DNA of 64,000 nt from Vandiemenella viatica (GCA_031002005.1 CM061921.1:175344935-175408934), one strand, 5' to 3'; shown: positions 36,340 through 47,949, counted from the first letter of the stretch. Notes: generated from the letters alone by a model not told the origin. Program-made: numbers and translations.

Positions 36340-37925
36340 CCTATGCTCCTACTAGTATGTAAATAGAAATAATTGGGTAAAAATGATCAGCTTTAGAACA
36401 ATCAACCATATTCTTGCACTGCAAGAACTAATTAGCTGTGCACGCGAATACCAGATGCCTCTTTGTGTAGCCTTTGTAAATTTTGAAAAAGCATTTGATT
36501 GAATCAGTCATAGCTTTCGCCAAACATGGCATGGATTCAGCTTATATCAGAGTGCTCCATAATATCTATGACATCTCCTCAGCCCTTGTAATCATTAGAC
36601 AACAAATTACAGATTTCCACTTTGGAAGAGGTGTTAAGCAAGGTGATCACATCTCTCCAAAATTATTTTAACCTGTCTTGGAGATGTCAATGTCTAAGCT
36701 ATAATGGGGAGAAAAGGAATTAGAATCAATGGCAGAAGACTTAACAACTTTGCTGATGACATTGCACTTGTGGCTAATGACATTGGTGAACTACAAATCT
36801 TGGTTATCAATCTCATCTTTGGGTTCAAAGCAGTTGATCTGAACATGAACATTCCAAGAACAAAAGTTATGACTAACAATTTGGCAACAGAGGGGAATGT
36901 GCAACAAAATAATAAATCTTTAGAAAATGTCAGTGAGTACATTTATCTTGGCCAGCTTGAAAATACAAAAGGAGATGTACGACCCAAAATTTCTGTTGAA
37001 TCAAGCTGGGATGGCAAATTTTCATGAGGCATTCCATTATCATAAAATCTAAAATGCCTACAAATCTAAAGAAAATATTTTATGATTAGTGCATTCTTCC
37101 TGAGATGACATATTGCTGTGAGACCTGGGCACTAAATGAATTCGCCAAAACTAATCTTAGATGGCTCAGAGAGATATAGAAAGGTCAATGCTAGACCGAG
37201 CGTGGTTAGTGAACAGTTAACATTCTGGCCTCGCATTCCGGTGGACACGGGTTCGATTCCCCATCCGGGCATCCAGATTTGGATTTTCCATGGTTTTCCC
37301 CAATCACTCCAGGCAAATGCCGGGATGCTTCCTTCAAAAAGGCCATGGTCGAATTCCTCCCCGTTCCTTGTCCCCAGTCTCATTCCACCTCTAATGACCT
37401 TAGCCGTCGACGAGGCATAAAGCCATAAGTAAAAAAAAAAGGTGAATGCTAGGTTTAACTAGAAAAACAAGAAAAGAGCAACCTAATTAGGTCAGTTACA
37501 AGGGTCACTGACATCTTAGAGAAGACTGCCTCCATGAAGTGGCAGTGGGCTGGTCAAATTGCTTGGAAGATAGACTAAAGATGGGCCCGAACAGTGTTAA
37601 AGCGGAGTCGAAGAGATCGCCGGAGAAGCCAGGCAGTGGTTACATATAGGTTTGACCACAAATCAATAAGAATGAATGGCCACCAACAGACGGTGTTCAC
37701 ACAGAACCCAAAGCACCCAGTTGCTGCCCATGCCATAACCCACGACTTGAATAATTTCAACTCTTGTTTCACAGTCCGTGCTATCAGAGTTCTTCCTAAT
37801 AGCAGCAATTTCTCTGAACTCAGAAGGTGGGAACTTGGCTACCAGTACAAACTTAGCACAAGGCAACCACATGGTCTCAACTTGAGACAATACCCGGTCA
37901 TTATTATTATTATTACATATGTTTA
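36340..37925 (+). pseudogene. LINE family B reverse transcriptase, dead, with SINE insertion
   Basis: RT pieces in order: RTINHILALQELISCAREY at about 36394, motif A AFVNFEKAFD at about 36470, then the region AFAKHGMDSAYIRVLHNIYD, FGRGVKQGDHISPKLF, catalytic NFADDIALVAND at about 36740, and EYIYLGQL. After a stop near 37025 the C-terminus continues (CILPEMTYCCETWALNEFAK at about 37085), is interrupted by a SINE, and resumes at about 37440 (KNKKRAT). The 3' end is near 37900, with (ATT)n at about 37907-37918. The FADD motif is intact. Stops and frame changes kill the copy. Confidence 0.88.
37195..37438 (+). repeat. tRNA-derived SINE, copy 3 (best reference copy)
   Basis: Plus orientation. Head begins ACCGAGCGTGGTTAGTGAAC, B-box-like GGTTCGATTCC near 37250, then a body with the family core CCATCCGGGCATCCAGATTT, CTCCAGGCAAATGCCGGGAT, GGCCATGGTCGAATTCC, TCTAATGACC and CGTCGACGAGGC, ending in A10. 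Target duplication AAGGTSAATGCTAG at 37181-37194 and 37439-37452 (one mismatch). The interrupted LINE sequence can be checked against its relative at 45490. Confidence 0.95.
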
Positions 37926-38977
37926 ACCTTTTTTAATCCTCTCTTTTCCATTACCTATATTGAACCACCACTAACCTAAGGTGATGTTTACTTCATAAAA
38001 ATTATTATTTTATTATTATTATTTTTTAAAAATTTGTATTTGTATAATATTTTATAAAATTAATTTTTGTTTCATATTTAGTTCTAATTATATTTTGATC
38101 TTCCCACCGCCCAGTGATTAGTTTGGATGTTTATCTATGCTCGGGTATTAGCTCTGAATCACTGCCCCTCTACTTTTCTGATGTTTGAATTTACCCCCAC
38201 CATTTTCCCGACCAGCAGTCTTTCTGTGAGGCAGTCTCCAACTGCGCCCACCTCTCATAATGTTCTCCCGTTTATGAAGAGTTTATCCCGAAAATTACTT
38301 TATTATTTGTGTTTGTGTATTTTCTGTGTGTTCGCGCCCCACCACATCCATCATCTAAAGGTAAGTGGTGGCTCATTTCCCTATCCTAATTTGATTCCTT
38401 TCCACTACTTAGCGTTTTGATTTCATTGTTACTATATATATATATAACCTACCCTGTGTCAAAATATTTTGCACATAATACAAGCAGAGGAATTAAAACT
38501 ACTCAAAATTTCCTGTACAACATTTTTTAAATGTCTTGACCGTATTAATTAGTGATCATAACTTAATTTGGAGGATGCATGACTATGACTTACTAATGTC
38601 ATTGGGTGCAACCACATTTGAAATTTGTATAATCTCAACAATAATGATCTCAGCATAAAGAAACTAGTATATTTTGCTTAATTCCATATGCAAATTCAAC
38701 TTACAGAGACAAAATATTCAGAGCCCAGATGCAAGTAATAACAATGGGATACTTGAGTAATTTTGAGAAAGTATTCATTATCATAAAAGTGCATCTACTA
38801 TAAATTTGATTTCTTGAAAAACTAAATGGAAAAATGCAAAATTTTTCATTTTTACATACCCATTACAATATTAATGCCAAAACACAGTTGTCACGTATGA
38901 CATGTTGTCTCTTGTGACGTCATGTCTTAGGTTGTGCCACTGTAAAAAAGGCGGCTGTTTGCTTACTTGTTGATAAA
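37926..38977. other. No recognised gene; one low-copy repeat
   Basis: 38310-38390 shares an arrangement with 34070-34140. The rest is AT-rich. A frame at 38127-38420 has no motif. Confidence 0.45.
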
Positions 38978-39125
38978 ATGAGTTCTATAGCTTACAAGTG
39001 GAATATGGTGCCCTAGTGCGTAACATCGGCATTTAAAAAAACAAACTGTTTATTTACGTTCCACACAGGGAAGATGTTTGGAAAAAATAGCTAAAGCTTG
39101 CACAACATGACCTGGCTTATTTGTC
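38978..39125 (+). pseudogene. THAP-domain remnant (transposon-derived)
   Basis: ATG at 38978 begins MSSIAYKWNMVP, followed by an in-frame TAG, then C. In the relatives I recall, this reads Cys-x-x-Pro-Gln-Cys, so the first zinc-binding Cys is Asn here and the Gln codon has become a stop. In another frame, NKLFIYVPHREDVWKK and LKLAQHDLAYLS follow, matching the LF..P.....W......R.D pattern of THAP fingers, DNA-binding modules common in P-element-type transposases. A frameshift lies in the A7 run near 39035. Only the N-terminal domain is present. Confidence 0.7.
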
Positions 39126-39420
39126 TATAGTCTTTAATATATTTTTGTGAAGACTATTTATACATAAGTTTTTACATAATATTTTATTATGTTTAATAAG
39201 CTACATACGTCACTATTTTGTTGTCATCAACTTAAATTTTTATTAATAAATGAGTTATCAATTTTTATGTTGAGTATCAAGTGTTCACATAAGCACAATG
39301 TCTTTAAAAACCTGTTGAAATTAGTCAGATACATGATCTAAATGAATACAAGTTTGTTATTCAACTAGCAAATTAGTAATTACTTATAAACAGTAATTTT
39401 CATAATATCGCTACTGTCAA
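39126..39420. other. No recognised gene
   Basis: AT-rich sequence between the THAP remnant and the SINE. Confidence 0.5.
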
Positions 39421-39662
39421 TTTTTTTTTTAATCAGCTTAATGTCTCTCTAACAGCGAGGTGTTTAGAGACGGGAAAGGATGGGGGGCAGGGAATAGGAA
39501 GGAATTCGGCCATGGCCCTTTGAAGGAAGCATTCTGGCATTTGCCTGGAGTGATTTGGGAAACCAAGGAAAACCCAAATCTGGATGCCCTGATGGGGATT
39601 CGAAACCGCCGTAATCCCGAATGCGAGGCCGGAACGCTAGCCGTTACACCACCACACTTGGT
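39421..39662 (-). repeat. tRNA-derived SINE, copy 4
   Basis: Minus orientation. T10 at 39421-39430 marks the tail; the tRNA-like head ends at CACTTGGT. A perfect 11-bp target duplication, GCTACTGTCAA, lies at 39410-39420 and 39663-39673. Confidence 0.93.
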
Positions 39663-40329
39663 GCTACTGTCAAGTGTAAGCACCTTAGAATTTTGGTAAA
39701 TTCTAGTTTCTTAGCTTCAAGTATAAGGGAGGAAATAAATTTACAGTAAACATATAGTTTTCATTGCATACACAGGTTATGGGAGGAACGTTTTATGTAG
39801 AAGCTGATACCACAACCTAACTTTTTAAATAAACCACTTTAAATGCAGTAAAGACACTCAACATTTAATAAAACTACTAAATAAATCTTTTATAATAATA
39901 AAGAAACTTTTAAACCAACCTGGAATAGGCTAAGCCATTATTGGCCAACTCTTTTGTTACGTGGCCATTTCACTATTTCTGAATGCTTTTAAGTGAAGTA
40001 AAGTAATTTTAAAATAATAATAATTCAAAAGAAAGCTAAATTCAATAAAATTCCATAGTTTCTAACCATGAATATAACATAAATGAATTTTTAAACACTT
40101 CACTTTCACATTTTTTTATCACAGGTTCCTAGTAATTTTCCGAACTAAAAAGTAGATTTTCTGAAAGAACTAAAAATCTAGTTTAACATATTTAAATTTC
40201 AGAACATTCCACGCAGTAGAACAGAAGTTATATAAGTTTTTATAATTATTTCACCAACAAACACACGTGGTTTGCTTAAGATTTATTTGTAACTAAACCC
40301 AACCACTTTCAGAGATAAAATAACTTTTG
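39663..40329. other. No recognised gene
   Basis: AT-rich. Possibly degraded gypsy sequence leading into the integrase tail at 40330. Confidence 0.4.
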
Positions 40330-40815
40330 AAACACGTAATTAAATCCAAATAAAACTCCGATAATTTTACTTTTTTGATATTAATAATACTTTAAGAGTT
40401 ATTAACGAAAAACCATATGACTTCTAAACAGTTAATTTACCAAATCTTGTCTAAGCTGTAATTTCATTATCCTGCCACCCAATCACATGACCAAGCATTG
40501 AAACTAGCATTACAGCAGATAAAACAACAAGTGAAGAGAAGAAAACTTAGACATGATAAAAACATTGTTCATACCTCCTACTCTATAGGAGATTTAGTAC
40601 TCGTCCATAAACATGTCAAATCATCTGCTCTTAATGAAGAAATTAAAAAGTTTTTCCCCATTTATGAAGGACCTTTTATTATCGATAGTATCCAACACAT
40701 CAATACATACACACTAGTATACCCAGACACCCATAAAGTAAAAGGGAATTACCATGTATCAGCATTAAAACCATTTCACAAAGACCCTGAAGAACTGTTG
40801 GGAAGTACTTAATAC
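40330..40815 (+). pseudogene. Gypsy integrase C-terminal tail
   Basis: 104-codon frame at 40498-40812 holds the typical end of a gypsy integrase: RRKLRHDKNIVHTSYSIGDL, VHKHV, KKFFPIYEGPFIIDSI, YTLVYPDTHKVKGNYHVSAL, then KPF. The family pattern is GD.V......KKF...Y.GPF.I......Y.L......KG..H...LKPF. A weak upstream INEKPYDF-like piece lies at 40395. The sequence to 41100 is unassigned. Unusually, this tail has no internal stop. Confidence 0.8.
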
Positions 40816-41100
40816 TAAACCCTCAGGAGCATGCACCTGGCATGCGTGGTCTGGTGTCCACTAGGTCCCCAGCTGTGACTGTCTTTGCTTCCTCTCATCT
40901 TGGGACAGTCTCTTCTTTCAATCTTTCCTATCGGCTACCCTCAGCCAACTCTTCCTTTTTTGACAACCTTGTCTGGCCAACAGGTTCTGTCTTTCCATAT
41001 TTTTAGAGGACCGTTGAGACTAAGCTCTTCCCCTGTGCTGGGCCCACAGTGGATTTTTCGGGGAGCATCTTAAATTATTTGGCAGGCATTATCAAAACCC
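40816..41100. other. Unassigned sequence before the gap
   Basis: More GC-rich than its surroundings. It could be the 3' untranslated region or LTR of the gypsy element ending at 40815, but no matching second copy is visible. Confidence 0.35.
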
Positions 41101-42100
41101 NNNNNNNNNNNNNNNNNNNNNNNNNNNNNNNNNNNNNNNNNNNNNNNNNNNNNNNNNNNNNNNNNNNNNNNNNNNNNNNNNNNNNNNNNNNNNNNNNNNN
41201 NNNNNNNNNNNNNNNNNNNNNNNNNNNNNNNNNNNNNNNNNNNNNNNNNNNNNNNNNNNNNNNNNNNNNNNNNNNNNNNNNNNNNNNNNNNNNNNNNNNN
41301 NNNNNNNNNNNNNNNNNNNNNNNNNNNNNNNNNNNNNNNNNNNNNNNNNNNNNNNNNNNNNNNNNNNNNNNNNNNNNNNNNNNNNNNNNNNNNNNNNNNN
41401 NNNNNNNNNNNNNNNNNNNNNNNNNNNNNNNNNNNNNNNNNNNNNNNNNNNNNNNNNNNNNNNNNNNNNNNNNNNNNNNNNNNNNNNNNNNNNNNNNNNN
41501 NNNNNNNNNNNNNNNNNNNNNNNNNNNNNNNNNNNNNNNNNNNNNNNNNNNNNNNNNNNNNNNNNNNNNNNNNNNNNNNNNNNNNNNNNNNNNNNNNNNN
41601 NNNNNNNNNNNNNNNNNNNNNNNNNNNNNNNNNNNNNNNNNNNNNNNNNNNNNNNNNNNNNNNNNNNNNNNNNNNNNNNNNNNNNNNNNNNNNNNNNNNN
41701 NNNNNNNNNNNNNNNNNNNNNNNNNNNNNNNNNNNNNNNNNNNNNNNNNNNNNNNNNNNNNNNNNNNNNNNNNNNNNNNNNNNNNNNNNNNNNNNNNNNN
41801 NNNNNNNNNNNNNNNNNNNNNNNNNNNNNNNNNNNNNNNNNNNNNNNNNNNNNNNNNNNNNNNNNNNNNNNNNNNNNNNNNNNNNNNNNNNNNNNNNNNN
41901 NNNNNNNNNNNNNNNNNNNNNNNNNNNNNNNNNNNNNNNNNNNNNNNNNNNNNNNNNNNNNNNNNNNNNNNNNNNNNNNNNNNNNNNNNNNNNNNNNNNN
42001 NNNNNNNNNNNNNNNNNNNNNNNNNNNNNNNNNNNNNNNNNNNNNNNNNNNNNNNNNNNNNNNNNNNNNNNNNNNNNNNNNNNNNNNNNNNNNNNNNNNN
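41101..42100. other. Assembly gap of exactly 1,000 N
   Basis: Placeholder gap. Long apparent open frames across it are artefacts of N translation. It hides the C-terminal half and far end of the transposase fragment at 42101-43109. Confidence 0.99.
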
Positions 42101-43109
42101 CAATAAGTACTTTTCATGTGATTCTGGTTTACCCAAGTCTCATACAAGTAAAACATTTCAGTATTTCCTTCTTGTTGTCTTATTTCATGCATTTTCCTCA
42201 GGAACGTGGCCCTTGCGGCAGCGATATCTGAACGTTCCATAAGAAACTTCCTCCTATCGTTACATTTCACGTATTTGAAACCAACAATCTTTAAAATACG
42301 TAACACAGATGTTTTACTTCCCTGGAACCTTATAGATTTGCGCATTATTACAGTCAGTTTCATCTACATCTACATATATACTCTGCAATTCACAAAATTG
42401 TGGGTGGCAGAGGGTGCTCAGCACCAAAGCTAATCTCTTTGCTGTGCATTCCAATCCCTAATGGTACGAGAGAAAAAAGAATTCATATAAGAATCAGTCC
42501 GGCACCTTATTTCTCTAATTTTATCTTTCCTGTCCTTCCGACTCAAACAGGTTGGTGGAAGAAGTATTCCTACTTCTTCGCAGTAGGAAATTTTCCTGCA
42601 GCATACATGTCATGTATCTTGCGCCTGAGGACATCTTTATTAAAATTATCTAAACCTGTCACAGGCTTTTGGTGTCTGTGATGTTTACCCTGTGACTTCA
42701 AAACCACGCTCTCACTTGCCTCTAATGAAGATTTACTCTCCTTAACTATTCGTTGCACAGTTCTACGACTAACATCACACGCTCAGCAGTTCTCTCTTGA
42801 GCTTTGGCAACATCGTGAATTGGCACTACGGTGACTGCCCCGTGCTCAAAATATTTATAAACTTTAAAAATTTGTTCTCTGCTTTGGCTATGCAGAACCT
42901 GATGCTTATACTGCTCATCTTCCATTATTTAGTACAGGAATTATAGCAATACTCACTGCCCACTAAACAAAAACTTCGCATGCGTCACTCGTATAACAAT
43001 GACAAGCTCTGGATTGTTACTGAATCTGATTGGCTACTGGCAGAGTAATGACGCACCTGCACAGAGCCTCACTAAACTGGGCTACCATCGTTTGTGGTGC
43101 ACACTACAG
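42101..43109 (-). pseudogene. Tc1/mariner-superfamily transposase, N-terminal half, truncated by the gap
   Basis: The minus-strand reading starts near 42925 (MEDEQYKHQVL) with QIFKVYKYFEHGA and a helix-turn-helix region (RTVQRIVKESKSSLEASES near 42755). It is interrupted by a 200-bp repeat, then resumes SIRFQGSKTSVLRILKIVGF at about 42330 and KCNDRRKFLMERSDIAAARA. The first catalytic block reads YLYETWVNQNH at about 42145; relatives have YLDETWVNQNH, so the catalytic Asp is Tyr. The right end (inverted-repeat-like CTGTAGTGTGCACCACAAAC) is at about 43090-43109 and abuts gypsy sequence. The rest lies in the gap. Confidence 0.8.
42363..42565. repeat. CATCTACATCTACATA repeat (LINE 3'-end-like) inside the transposase
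   Basis: Starts CATCTACATCTACATATATA, then CTCTGCAATTCACAAAATTG and GTGGCAGAGGGTGCT. I recall similar dispersed repeats with TCTACATCTACAT and GTGTGTGGCGGAGGGT in several insect genomes, where they appear to be LINE-derived. It separates two coding halves of the transposase and so inserted after it. Confidence 0.6.
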
Positions 43110-43999
43110 TTCTTAAGAAAAGTAACAATGGAGGAGCCAAACTTTGTTTTTGTGTTCATTATTTGGCACTTGATGCAATAACAATACCTAATGTCTATTC
43201 CCTACCCTTTATCTGGGAAACTGTATATTATAAGGGCAATTGTCAATTTTTTACAACACTGGATATTAAATCATGTTATCATCAAGTCTGTGTAGCAAAG
43301 GAACACATATCTAATAAAGCATTTATGTTCCGTATAATCATTATGAATTTTTATAATTACCTTTTGCTAAGTGCAATATAGTATTTTACGAGGGTTGAAG
43401 CCATTTTCATCATTGTTAACTTGGAAGGGGTAACTGTGTTTTTTAAAACCTTTGATAAAAATGTAGATAGTATAAAAAATGTATTTGATAGACTACAAAT
43501 AGCTAATTTAACCTTATCATTCAAAAAGTGAAATTTTGCTTTGTCACAGTTGGAGTATTTAGGTCATCTAATTTCTAAAGTTGATATCAAAGCACGTCTT
43601 AAACAAATTTTAGAAGATAAAAAATTTCCCTTACCTACAAGTGAGTGTTAAAATCTCATCATTGTTGGGCTTAGCAAATTACAATAAGAAATTTGTAAAA
43701 AAATTATCCTCAAAAAGCAAAACCTTCAACCAAATAACTACACAAAACAGGAGGAATTCAATTTGTTTGGGCAAACAAGTGCAAACATCCCATGAACAAA
43801 CTAAAAGAAGTCTTTAATTCAAAACTTTTGTTAATCTATCCTGATTTTTCAAAAATCATTTATACTAGCAATGGACATAGTGTTTTGTCTCAACTAGTAG
43901 ATGAACACGTAAGACCTATTTGTTATGCTCCGAGGCAACTAACTCGAGCAGAAGTTAACCACATTACAATAGAAAAAGAACTTCTTGCAGTAGTATATA

Positions 44000-44853
44000 C
44001 AGGGCGTTCGCCGGGAAACGCAACCCACTGTTAGCGCTACAAGGAAGAAACTGCTCCCGGCGAGCGAGCGGTCAGTTTCCGGCATTGTTCGACCGTCGGC
44101 CGCGGACTATTTCATAATAATTACGCTTCATAAACTTCATAAACTTGTGTGCTAAGCATTTAAATGTGACATAATTCATTAGCTTACCTTATAAAAGATG
44201 CTGGAAGTGTTGACCCTCTTGTGTAATGCACATTTCACATCTTCTGAACATATTTCGAGACACACGCTGCCCTAACTGACTTAATGATTTTTTGGGTGAC
44301 TGTTCTAGTCGAAAAGCGATATCGTCAATTTTCTCCTCTGTGAGAATACGGTTGACCGACAGTCTCTTTTTGTTAAAAAATGAACCCGTTTCTCTTACTT
44401 TTTTAACCAGACGCAGAATTGTTGATTTAGCTGGCAGTAAAGCGCCAGGAAATTCGCGACGAAATTTACTGCGACACTTTTTAAACGACTTCTTCTTCAC
44501 ATATGTATCGTAGAGAAATATTCTTTGTTGCAAACTGTAACGTACCATAATTTTACTCACACTCAAACACGGTACAGATTAATAAGAGTATGAAGCCCCA
44601 AACCAGCCAAACCGCAAAGAAACGTTTATTCACAACACTGATTAATAAGAGACTGAAGTCACAAACTATCTACAATGCAAAGAAACCGTTCTTAACAATG
44701 TAAGGGTCACTGCACTGCACTGTTGGGGCAGCGGAGGTGTTAAACAGTGTGGTGATTCACGGTGCCGTGTGGCGGAAACTGCTGGCACGACTGACCGAGC
44801 AAGTTGCCGACGGCAACAGACTGGGAGGGTAGCGTTTTCCGGCGAACGCCCTG
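44000..44853 (-). mobile_element. Mariner-like element with 26-bp inverted repeats, internally deleted
   Basis: Ends CAGGGCGTTCGCCGGRAAAC are inverted and flanked by TA on both sides (TATA on both sides is also possible). A 125-codon minus-strand frame at 44189-44566 starts RYSLQQRIFLYDTYVKKKSF and has the helix-turn-helix pattern I recall as DUF4817 (insect Tc1/mariner-type transposases), ending after a second helix-turn-helix-like region. The catalytic DDE domain is absent, so this 854-bp element is non-autonomous. It lies in gypsy RNase H. A tandem-like pair (ATTAATAAGAG near 44577 and 44639) lies inside. Confidence 0.9.
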
Positions 44854-44855
44854 TA

Positions 44856-45838
44856 TATTAAATCTAAAATGCCCACAAATCTAAAGTAAATAGTCTATGA
44901 CCAGTGCATTCTTCCTGTTCTTTTAATTTTTTAATTTAATTTAATTGCAATGGAGCACAGGCTCCGGTGGCAATTTCCCTACACACCCATCTTCCCCCTA
45001 TCCTGCACCTACCTACATTTGCCCTCTACAAATTTTATCTTTAAATTCTTTCAAAGTTTTCGGTAAATTATTCATCATTTCTCTTGGTAACTCATTCCAA
45101 TCCCTGACACCCTTACCTAAAAAAGAGAATCTTCCTACACCCTTGTGCCTGAAATCAAGTGCCAGCTTATGGTCATGGTCATCTTTTCCCTTCCATGCAC
45201 TACTTTTCATACTTATTGCAATATCTTTCCATGCCTCATCGCCAGTATATGCCCTGTACACTCCCATGACCCTCCTCATTCTCCTCCTGTCTTGCAATGA
45301 ATCCCATTCCAGCTCCTTTAGCATATCCGTCACTGATTGCATTCTGCGATAATTTCCAGAAACAAATCTAGCAGCCCTTTTTTGCACCCTCTCCAACTCC
45401 TGTATTTGATACGTAAAACAGCTGTGAGACCTGAACACTAAATGACTTTACAAAAGGTAAACTACGGACTGCCAAAAGAGCTATGGAGAGGTCAATGCTA
45501 GGCTTAACGAGAAATGACAAGAAAAGAGCAACTGACATTAGGTCAGTTACACAGGTCACAGACATCTTAGAGAAGACAGCATCCTTGAAGTGGCAATAGG
45601 CCAGCCATATTACTCAGAGAAAAAACTAGAGGTGGACAAGAAAACTGTTAGAATGGAGCCCAAGAGATCAACCCAGACCAAGAGGAAGGAAAAGGACATG
45701 TGCAGGGTTGTTGAAGTTAACTGGCATGGGATCGTCCAAGAACATGCGACCTGGAGGAAACTGGCCAAGTTATATATGAAATCATGACTTTAAGAGGACA
45801 GGTCAGAAATTGATTGAACTGGCTGTAAATGATGATGA
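44856..45838 (+). pseudogene. LINE family B, copy 2 (C-terminal end), split by another LINE
   Basis: Starts KMPTNL-like at about 44868 (compare 37048), reaches QCILP near 44912, resumes near 45425 with CETWTLN, and continues KLRTAKRAMERSMLGLTRND at about 45468, TDIRSVTQVTDILEKTASLK, ending near 45838 with a (GAT)n-like tail. The frame from 45430 to 45600 is nearly intact. It matches the family B copy at 36340-37925. 5' truncated. Confidence 0.85.
44918..45430 (-). pseudogene. Jockey/CR1-type LINE 3' fragment
   Basis: 141-codon minus-strand frame at 45013-45438: LERVQKRAARFVSGNYRRM, SVTDMLKELEWDSLQDRRRM, then KKGVGRFSFLGKGVRDWNELP-like and KEFKDKICRGQM. This is the conserved end of Jockey/CR1/L2-type ORF2 proteins. 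The 3' side (left) ends in a TTAATTTAATTTAATT tract, probably its tail complement. It is inserted in LINE family B between CILP and CETW. Confidence 0.85.
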
Positions 45839-46663
45839 TATATATGAATGAAGATTTCACATTATAACCAACCATTCAGCATTAAAATGGCTATCATCAC
45901 TCAAGGATCCTTCCAGCCATAAATAGGCCTTATATTTTACTGAATTTGACTATGAAGTGGTACAATTGGCAGGGAAAATGCTAACTAACACAGACAGTTA
46001 AAGCCAAAATGTGGGAAGTGTAGAGAAACAAGACTAGCCGTCATTAGAGGAATGACTCACAGAACAGTCTAAAAAGCCAAAATGTGTGAAGTGATGAAAA
46101 AACAAAAGCTCTGTCATTCATGGAAACTTACTACATAGAATTATGAAACTTGTAAAACAGGTAGAAGTAACACAATCTTCGAGAAAGTTGATAGCAAAAC
46201 CATTCCATGATTTTATTTTATAAGAACACTGCTGTTGGAAAAGCACTCATTATAATGTCACCAAACAGTACAAGTGGCCAATTAGGAGGAAAAAAAAAAC
46301 CACTTTGATTTGCAATGAGTTAATGGTGATGGTAGAAATAAAAAACACCTCCAGTCTTTTCTGGAAACTGAATCGCCATTTGAAAGAGTTTACTTGGACA
46401 CAGTAGGTTCCTTCAATTATAACAAGATAGTGCACAGTTTTATTTACACCATTGTAGAAGCCTTCCAAGGTATCTGCTAATAATACCATTAATTGATTAG
46501 CAGGGCTGGAGGTAATATTCTTAGGCTCCCCCCTCCCAAAAACTTTTTAATTTAAAATTTAGCTTTTTGATAAATCCAGAATATTTTAATGAAAAATTAT
46601 TTAAAATTACAGGCACAAATTTTAAAATTTGTATTTGATTCCTATTCAGATAGGCATGAACGC

Positions 46664-47244
46664 CAGTGGGCCCCCTGAAGGTAGCCATACACATGGAGGC
46701 TGAGCCTGAAGGAAACAGCCTGCAGGCCAGACCTCAAGGTTTTCATCGAAGTCGCCCTGTGCACACATGGGACATGAAATCCTCAAGGCTTTCTCAGTCC
46801 CAGAGTTGAGTTCACGTTGGCAACATCCAGTGCTGATCATCCAATGGCTGCTATTAGTTTGTTAATCGCGGCAAGTAGCTTTAAAACTAGCACAAAAAAG
46901 TGTATTGGAAGAAGTGTGCAAAGACATACATTTTAATAAACGGAAAATCACAAAACCAAACAGTACAAACAAATACACAACACACACAGGAACTCGCCAG
47001 AAGTCCTCAAGGCCGGCTGAACGCAGGACACACACACTGAGGTTCTAACCCTCTGTTCCAGCCTTGGAGGAAATAGGAATTGTTTTTTTGGTGAGGATTT
47101 GATCACATGAGCGGGAGACTGGGGTGCGGCGATGTCCTCAAGGAAATGTACACACACACACATTCTGGAATTGCTCAAGGCCGGGACCATTCCGTCCAAA
47201 TCCTGAGGGTCTCCAGTATGTGTGTGGTGCCCTTAAGGGGACTG
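46664..47244. mobile_element. Non-autonomous DNA element with CCTCAAGG motif array
   Basis: The termini CAGTGGGCCCCCTGAAGG...ACACATGGAG and, from the right, CAGTCCCCTTAAGGGCACC...ACACATACTGGAG form imperfect inverted repeats. The octamer CCTCAAGG occurs at 46732, 46781, 47005 and 47136, with GCTCAAGG at 47173, often next to ACACA runs, like an array of transposase-binding sites. It is GC-rich compared with its surroundings and codes for nothing recognisable. It sits between two pieces of the gypsy integrase core. The superfamily is undetermined; no clean target duplication was seen. Confidence 0.6.
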
Positions 47245-47949
47245 TCAACTAGCCAGCAGAAATGGTAGCTAATGGATTTGTTACTAACTGGAGCCTCAAA
47301 TTTGGTGATCTAAACTTGATTCTGACAGAGGGGCTCCAACTTCATGTCAACATCGCTTACTCAAACAAGCAAATTATTAGGTATGCACAAGCTAAGAACA
47401 ACAACTTTCCATTCAATCAGAAATTGAGACTGAGAATGTGTCCACAAAACTATAATCAAATCAGTCAGTTGTTAGCTAAACAAATCACAAAGTAATTAGT
47501 CAATAGTATTACCTTACAGTGTATCTGCTTGTAACACGAAATTACATAGTAGTACTGGACATACAGTTTTTGAGGTTTTGAATGGTAGAGATATGAATTT
47601 GCCTTAAACAGTATGAAGTAGGCAAAGGCATCAATAATCCTGATGTTAGAAGCCTTGTACATAGAATAAAATGCATTTTTAATGAAGTATGTAGAAAAAC
47701 ACTGAGCATTTTCTCAGCAAGACAAACACTCTAATAGTAAATCAAATCACAAAATATAGCATTAGGATTTTACATAATGTTGAATAAACCTTATCAAAAA
47801 CCTTGAAAATAAAAAAAAAAATCATCCAGACTGGACCTTTGAATGTTTTGCAAATCTGGTTGTAGGCCATCTTCTGCAGTTGTTGGATAATAGATTATAA
47901 ATCAAAATTCCGTCTGGAACAACTGTTGATGTTACTGTTTTCTTTATTT

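Noticed and set aside
41049..42363. Very long open frames of about 350-420 codons across the gap on both strands
   Set aside because: They are translations of N; only the short flanks are real sequence, and one flank is the transposase already described.
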